Part shown: positions 63,877 to 64,000 of the stretch, in pieces
Position numbering within the stretch: the stretch's first letter is position 1
Layout of the letters: each line of letters opens with the position of its first letter
Origin: Pseudomonadota bacterium
GTDB taxonomy: Bacteria; Pseudomonadota; Gammaproteobacteria; Burkholderiales; Rhodocyclaceae
Assembly (NCBI GenBank): GCA_018241685.1
Contig: JAFEDJ010000046.1
Coordinates: 1 to 64,000, forward strand
Length of the DNA stretch: 64,000 nucleotides
Direction of reading: 5' to 3'
Made by a program: the position numbers and the translations under genes
Notes under the pieces: model-generated
What the model was told of the DNA's origin: nothing
What the model saw: the letters and a program-made list of their open reading frames with translations, nothing else
The model's database searches: none

Positions 63877-63892
63877 AGCGTGCTGCGGTCGG

Positions 63893-63914
63893 GCCTGATT
63901 GCTGTCGATCAGGC
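63893..63914. terminator. Short hairpin after the LysR gene
   Basis: GCCTGAT and ATCAGGC form a 7-bp stem around 8 bases and include the stop codon of the minus-strand gene at the edge. There is no T-run, so a terminator role is weak. Confidence 0.3.
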
Positions 63915-64000
63915 TCCGCTGCGGGCCGTGTACCAGGCCCGCAGGGACTCCTCGGTGGCGCCGTAGGCGAACGCGTCGGAGGCGTCGATACCGGCGTCCT
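63909..64000 (-). CDS. Unrecognised protein, C-terminal 29 residues only
   Basis: A minus-strand frame enters from the right edge and ends at a TGA (63911-63909), reading DAGIDASDAFAYGATEESLR then AWYTARSGA. The composition looks protein-like and the layout is convergent with the LysR gene. It is too short to assign a family. Confidence 0.4.
   Translation of the reverse strand, partial: DAGIDASDAFAYGATEESLRAWYTARSGA

Overview
This is a chromosomal window from a high-GC Gram-negative bacterium, most likely a betaproteobacterium of the Rhodocyclales (Azospira/Dechlorosoma-like). Gene order supports this: hemA-prfA-prmC-grxD, hemC-hemD-hemX-hemY, dusB-fis-purH-purD, rubredoxin/pilGHIJ-chpA opposite thiD-thiE-hemL, and amgK-murU opposite lptD-surA-pdxA-rsmA. 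The genus is inferred from gene order and protein style, not from a database match. Almost all of the window is core genome. No rRNA, tRNA, CRISPR array or prophage was seen.

Layout. 1-660 is insertion-sequence debris: the 5' end of a Tn5/IS4-type transposase abuts a decayed IS66 transposase. 660-3600 holds a solitary methylmalonyl-CoA decarboxylase, a PilZ protein, two small genes and a LysR regulator. 3600-7300 is hemA-prfA-prmC-grxD. 7300-10070 (minus) is argH followed by a Ser/Thr kinase fused to a cyclic-nucleotide-binding domain. 10150-16800 (plus) carries an AlgZ/AlgR-type pair, ygiQ, an unrecognised protein behind a strong sigma-54 promoter, and an Aer-like chemoreceptor. 16850-25700 holds ppc, the hemCDXY operon, ahpC and hemF. 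25750-30000 (minus) is dusB-fis-purH-purD, and 30070-34510 (minus) is an RNase II-family gene, a tonB-like gene, aroE and mtgA.

34590-44320 (minus) is the Pil-Chp chemosensory system of type IV pili (pilG, pilH, pilI, pilJ, a 1989-residue chpA) with a rubredoxin gene upstream that is too short for routine ORF calling. 44400-47180 (plus) is thiD-thiE-hemL. 47260-53090 (minus) is amgK-murU-pepP-ubiH plus mgtE. 53170-59750 (plus) is lptD-surA-pdxA, a patatin-like lipoprotein and rsmA. 59800-61520 (minus) is xthA, a Crp/Fnr regulator and a DUF2892 membrane protein with a palindromic operator candidate. 61670-63880 is a divergent MFS transporter/LysR pair, and the window ends in the 3' end of an unrecognised minus-strand gene.

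Themes. Tetrapyrrole synthesis recurs at four loci (hemA, hemCDXY, hemF, hemL). Envelope biogenesis is represented by lptD, surA, amgK/murU, mtgA, tonB-like and the patatin lipoprotein, and surface motility and signalling by Pil-Chp, Aer, PilZ and AlgZR. The least explained elements are the sigma-54-driven orphan protein (14480-15037), the kinase-cNMP fusion behind argH, the Crp/Fnr-DUF2892 module, and a 48-residue protein divergent from a LysR gene.
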